Origin: Thuidium tamariscinum
Taxonomy: Eukaryota; Streptophyta; Bryopsida; Hypnales; Thuidiaceae
Assembly: GCA_947034885.2 (NCBI GenBank)
Contig: OX344753.2
Location: 3,224,001 to 3,288,000 of the forward strand
Reading direction: 5' to 3'
Length of the DNA stretch: 64,000 bases
Part shown: positions 61,671 through 64,000 of the stretch, in pieces
Layout: the number at the start of each line of letters is the position of its first letter
How positions within the stretch are numbered: position 1 is the stretch's first letter
Program-made: the position numbers and the translations under genes
The notes under the pieces: model-generated
Databases searched by the model: none
Seen by the model: only the letters and a program-made list of their open reading frames with translations
Told to the model about the DNA's origin: nothing

Positions 61671-62576
61671 CCCCTAAAGCCCTGAACAACGTTTTTTGAG
61701 ATTATAAATTTTTTGGGCAGCTCACTACTGATGGAGTTTTTATTTTTTTTCTCTGAAATTTTGATACAATGTGTGCCCGAGGAATAGCTTTAAAAAGTTA
61801 TAGCAGGATATGTTGTTTCCTTTACTCGGCGAGCAGCCCGGGCAGCTCAAAAACTTCTTCAAAAAAACTTTTTTTTTAAAAGTGAAATTTCAAATTGGTT
61901 CTTTAGGTTTATACAGGCATGGGAAGCTTTGAATCAATCCATTCCAATCAATGAGTCAAAAGTTATGAAGATTTTGAGTTTGGGGTAGTTTGCGGCCAGT
62001 TACAGAATCTCTACAGTCCAAAAAATGTTTGAAATTCTTCATTTAATTCAATTTTTCATATTTTTGGAAAAAAATGAAAAAAAAGGTGTAGATTGTTTAT
62101 TACAACATTTTAACCATTGGGATTGAAAATTTTCAATTCCATGAATAAAATGTTCACAATTTAGTATTTTGGCTCATTTTTTACTTCTTTCTACTTACTT
62201 ATTTTTTCCTATATGTTGTACAATTTCAAATGGTTTGAAATTTTTTGAGAATGTAGCCAACTTGCATTGAAGTATGAATTCAAAGAATAACCACCATTTT
62301 GAATTTTTTTTCACACAAATGTGACCTTGTGAAGTGCAGCTGCCTGGATTTTCGCAGGGATAAAAAAACAATTTTTGTCAATTCAAATGCTTATATCTTG
62401 CAATCTACACGGTGGAAATTTTTGAAATTTTTTCCGCATGTTTACAAACCACCTTGCTACAAGATCCTACGGTTACATGAGTCAAAAATGTGTTTTAAAA
62501 AAAAACAAATTGCACTTGTATTAGAAATGGCAGTTTTGGAACATATTTGGTGAAATTATAGTCAAGGCTTTAGGGG
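61671..62576. mobile_element. TTAA/CCCC (piggyBac-like) non-autonomous element, 906 bp
   Basis: TTAA flanks it at 61667-61670 and 62577-62580. The ends are perfect 11-bp inverted repeats, CCCCTAAAGCC. The body is the inverse of 4134-5079 and matches 30100-31004 in the same orientation. It lies only 96 bp beyond the large CACTA element. The 84-codon frame within it (62299-62553) resembles no transposase. Confidence 0.82.
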
Positions 62577-62580
62577 TTAA

Positions 62581-63769
62581 CATTATAAAAATAGTGTATA
62601 GATTAACACTTGAATATGACTTCTATTGTAATATAAAGACCATATATATTTTATTTATATATATGCATTTGCAATGGTTTGGGTTTTGAATCAATGGTGC
62701 AAGACAAAAAGGCCAACATTCTTAGCAAACTTAGCCACATGGAAGTGAGAGTATCCAAACCCTACAATAATTTCTTAATGGATACTTTATGTGGACACAA
62801 ATCCCCATAGTACAACCTCATTGTAAATTTACTGCTCAATTTTTTTGTCTTGAAACAATAGATTCTTACATGTTGTCACATAGTTGACATACTTATCGAA
62901 AGATTTGTATGTACAAGCTACAATTATTTGCTAGATTGGGTAGGTTTTATCATTCACTTAAAGAAAATTGTCTACATTTATACTCATTGTATTATAAAAA
63001 ATTTGTATGGACCCTATTTGTGAAGACTAATTTATTAATAAAAATTTCTACTAAATAATGTTTTTACAGAGCCTAATATATATAATACGATATGTGACAT
63101 TTCAAGGACCCTATAGTAGTCCTATGTATTATATAAAATTTATCCTCTTTGAATTAAATGGACTCTATCTTTTAACTCATGTAGTTTTCTAAAAACCACG
63201 AGTAATCTCCTTGGATAAATGACTCCTTGCCTCCATTGGAATTCTAGTACTTTAGACATAATTAGATATGGATCATGACTGTTAATGGATACCTCTACTT
63301 TATTGAAGTTTGGAGTGGAGGATCAATAACTATGTTTCCATTCAAAGAGTGGTATAGATATTTAGTTCTTTTCACAATAATGCTCTATACTAAATTGTAT
63401 TTTGATCTTGAAATTTTCATATTTTTTTAGCATGATTTGTATAGGCTTTGAATTTTCTTCACTTTTTCTTTCAATATTCATGCTAATTTCAGCCTTTCAC
63501 AAAAATCTAATATTTATATTATTTATATTGGATTTGTGGTTTCTTCTTTGAAGATTACAACCTAGACATTCACTTTTAAATAGAGGAGAAAAAAAAAAGA
63601 TTTGGAATGGAGGATTTGGGATTTTGACTTCTTGATGATAGTTTTGTCCTTTTAGGGCTAGGGTGTTCCAACAAGACTTGTGCTTTATGGAAAATTGAAT
63701 TGTTGTGTAGGGCTTATTCATCTTCTATTGAACATGTAGATAGATTTTAGCAGTATACCAAGTAGATTG
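62581..63769. other. A+T-rich DNA without a gene
   Basis: No frame, array or terminal repeat is recognised. Confidence 0.45.
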
Positions 63770-63773
63770 TTAA

Positions 63774-64000
63774 CCCCTAAAGGACCTAGCTATATTTTTG
63801 GTAATATAGAAACTTTAGCAAGTACATGTGACCAGAGATTTTATTATTATTTTTTGAAATTTTCACAAAACATATGGACAAGAAATATATTTAAAGCCCA
63901 ATAAATTTCATAACTTTTGACTACATAGCTAAAAATTATTGCATGATATGTTTTTTTCCAACTCAGGTAGTCTAAGCAACTTTAAAAAAATCGCTTTTTT
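63774..64000. mobile_element. Left end of another TTAA/CCCC element, cut by the window edge
   Basis: TTAA at 63770-63773 is followed by CCCCTAAAGGACCTAGC, and the body resembles 4134-5079, including the phrase TTTCATAACTTTTGACTACA. The right end is outside the window. Confidence 0.65.

Overview
The window looks like nuclear DNA of a land plant with a large, A+T-rich, transposon-filled genome. The main reasons are a plant-type CACTA (En/Spm) element with a TNP2 transposase and its DUF4218/DUF4216-like regions, GT-AG introns in that element, and many short MITEs. One compact, G+C-rich, intronless gene stands alone at 28186-28869. It encodes a maltose/galactoside O-acetyltransferase of bacterial or fungal type. 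A non-seed plant (fern, lycophyte or bryophyte) would fit, but the sequence does not settle this. No rRNA, tRNA, CRISPR or prokaryotic features were seen.

Layout. 1-5083: decayed and whole copies of a non-autonomous family flanked by TTAA with CCC-type ends (piggyBac-like), one of them split by a 1.7-kb element with 8-bp target duplications (hAT-like). 7238-7594: a short relative of that hAT-like element. 8262-11264: a 3-kb non-autonomous CACTA element containing a 1.9-kb Mutator-like element. 12000-13930: an unidentified broken coding remnant on the minus strand. 16545-17780 and 29397-31560: two copies of a dispersed, possibly LTR-derived repeat; the second carries a TTAA element and the first gives its empty site. 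18580-21240: G+C-rich islands of unknown origin. 22490-24150: a broken transposon protein with QxDN...THxDIDQ motifs (DUF7869-like), split by a 0.28-kb MITE. 25885-27100: a dense cluster of MITEs and fold-back elements. 27170-29200: the acetyltransferase gene and its leader. 32000-40300: mostly decayed repeats, one long hairpin element, second copies of two MITE families and a long AT microsatellite.

The largest object is a 21,205-bp CACTA transposon (40367-61571) with matching termini and an ATA target-site duplication. It has two divergent genes. A TnpA-like DNA-binding gene runs leftward (46173 to 41689): five exons that join in phase to 754 codons, with an AT-hook, a Transposase_24-like region and a terminal coiled coil. 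The TNP2 transposase gene runs rightward (52261-57571; about 1,150 codons) with a full candidate D/D/E set. As I read the exons, each gene has a single in-frame stop, so this copy looks young but probably inactive. The 6 kb between the genes includes a G+C-richer stretch that may be captured host sequence. Two copies of a 272-273-bp TA-flanked MITE sit in its right arm. A TTAA-flanked element starts 100 bp beyond its right end, and another runs off the end of the window.

The best leads are the TTAA/CCCC family (piggyBac-like elements would be unusual in a land plant), the near-intact divergent CACTA element, and the isolated acetyltransferase gene as a possible horizontal acquisition.
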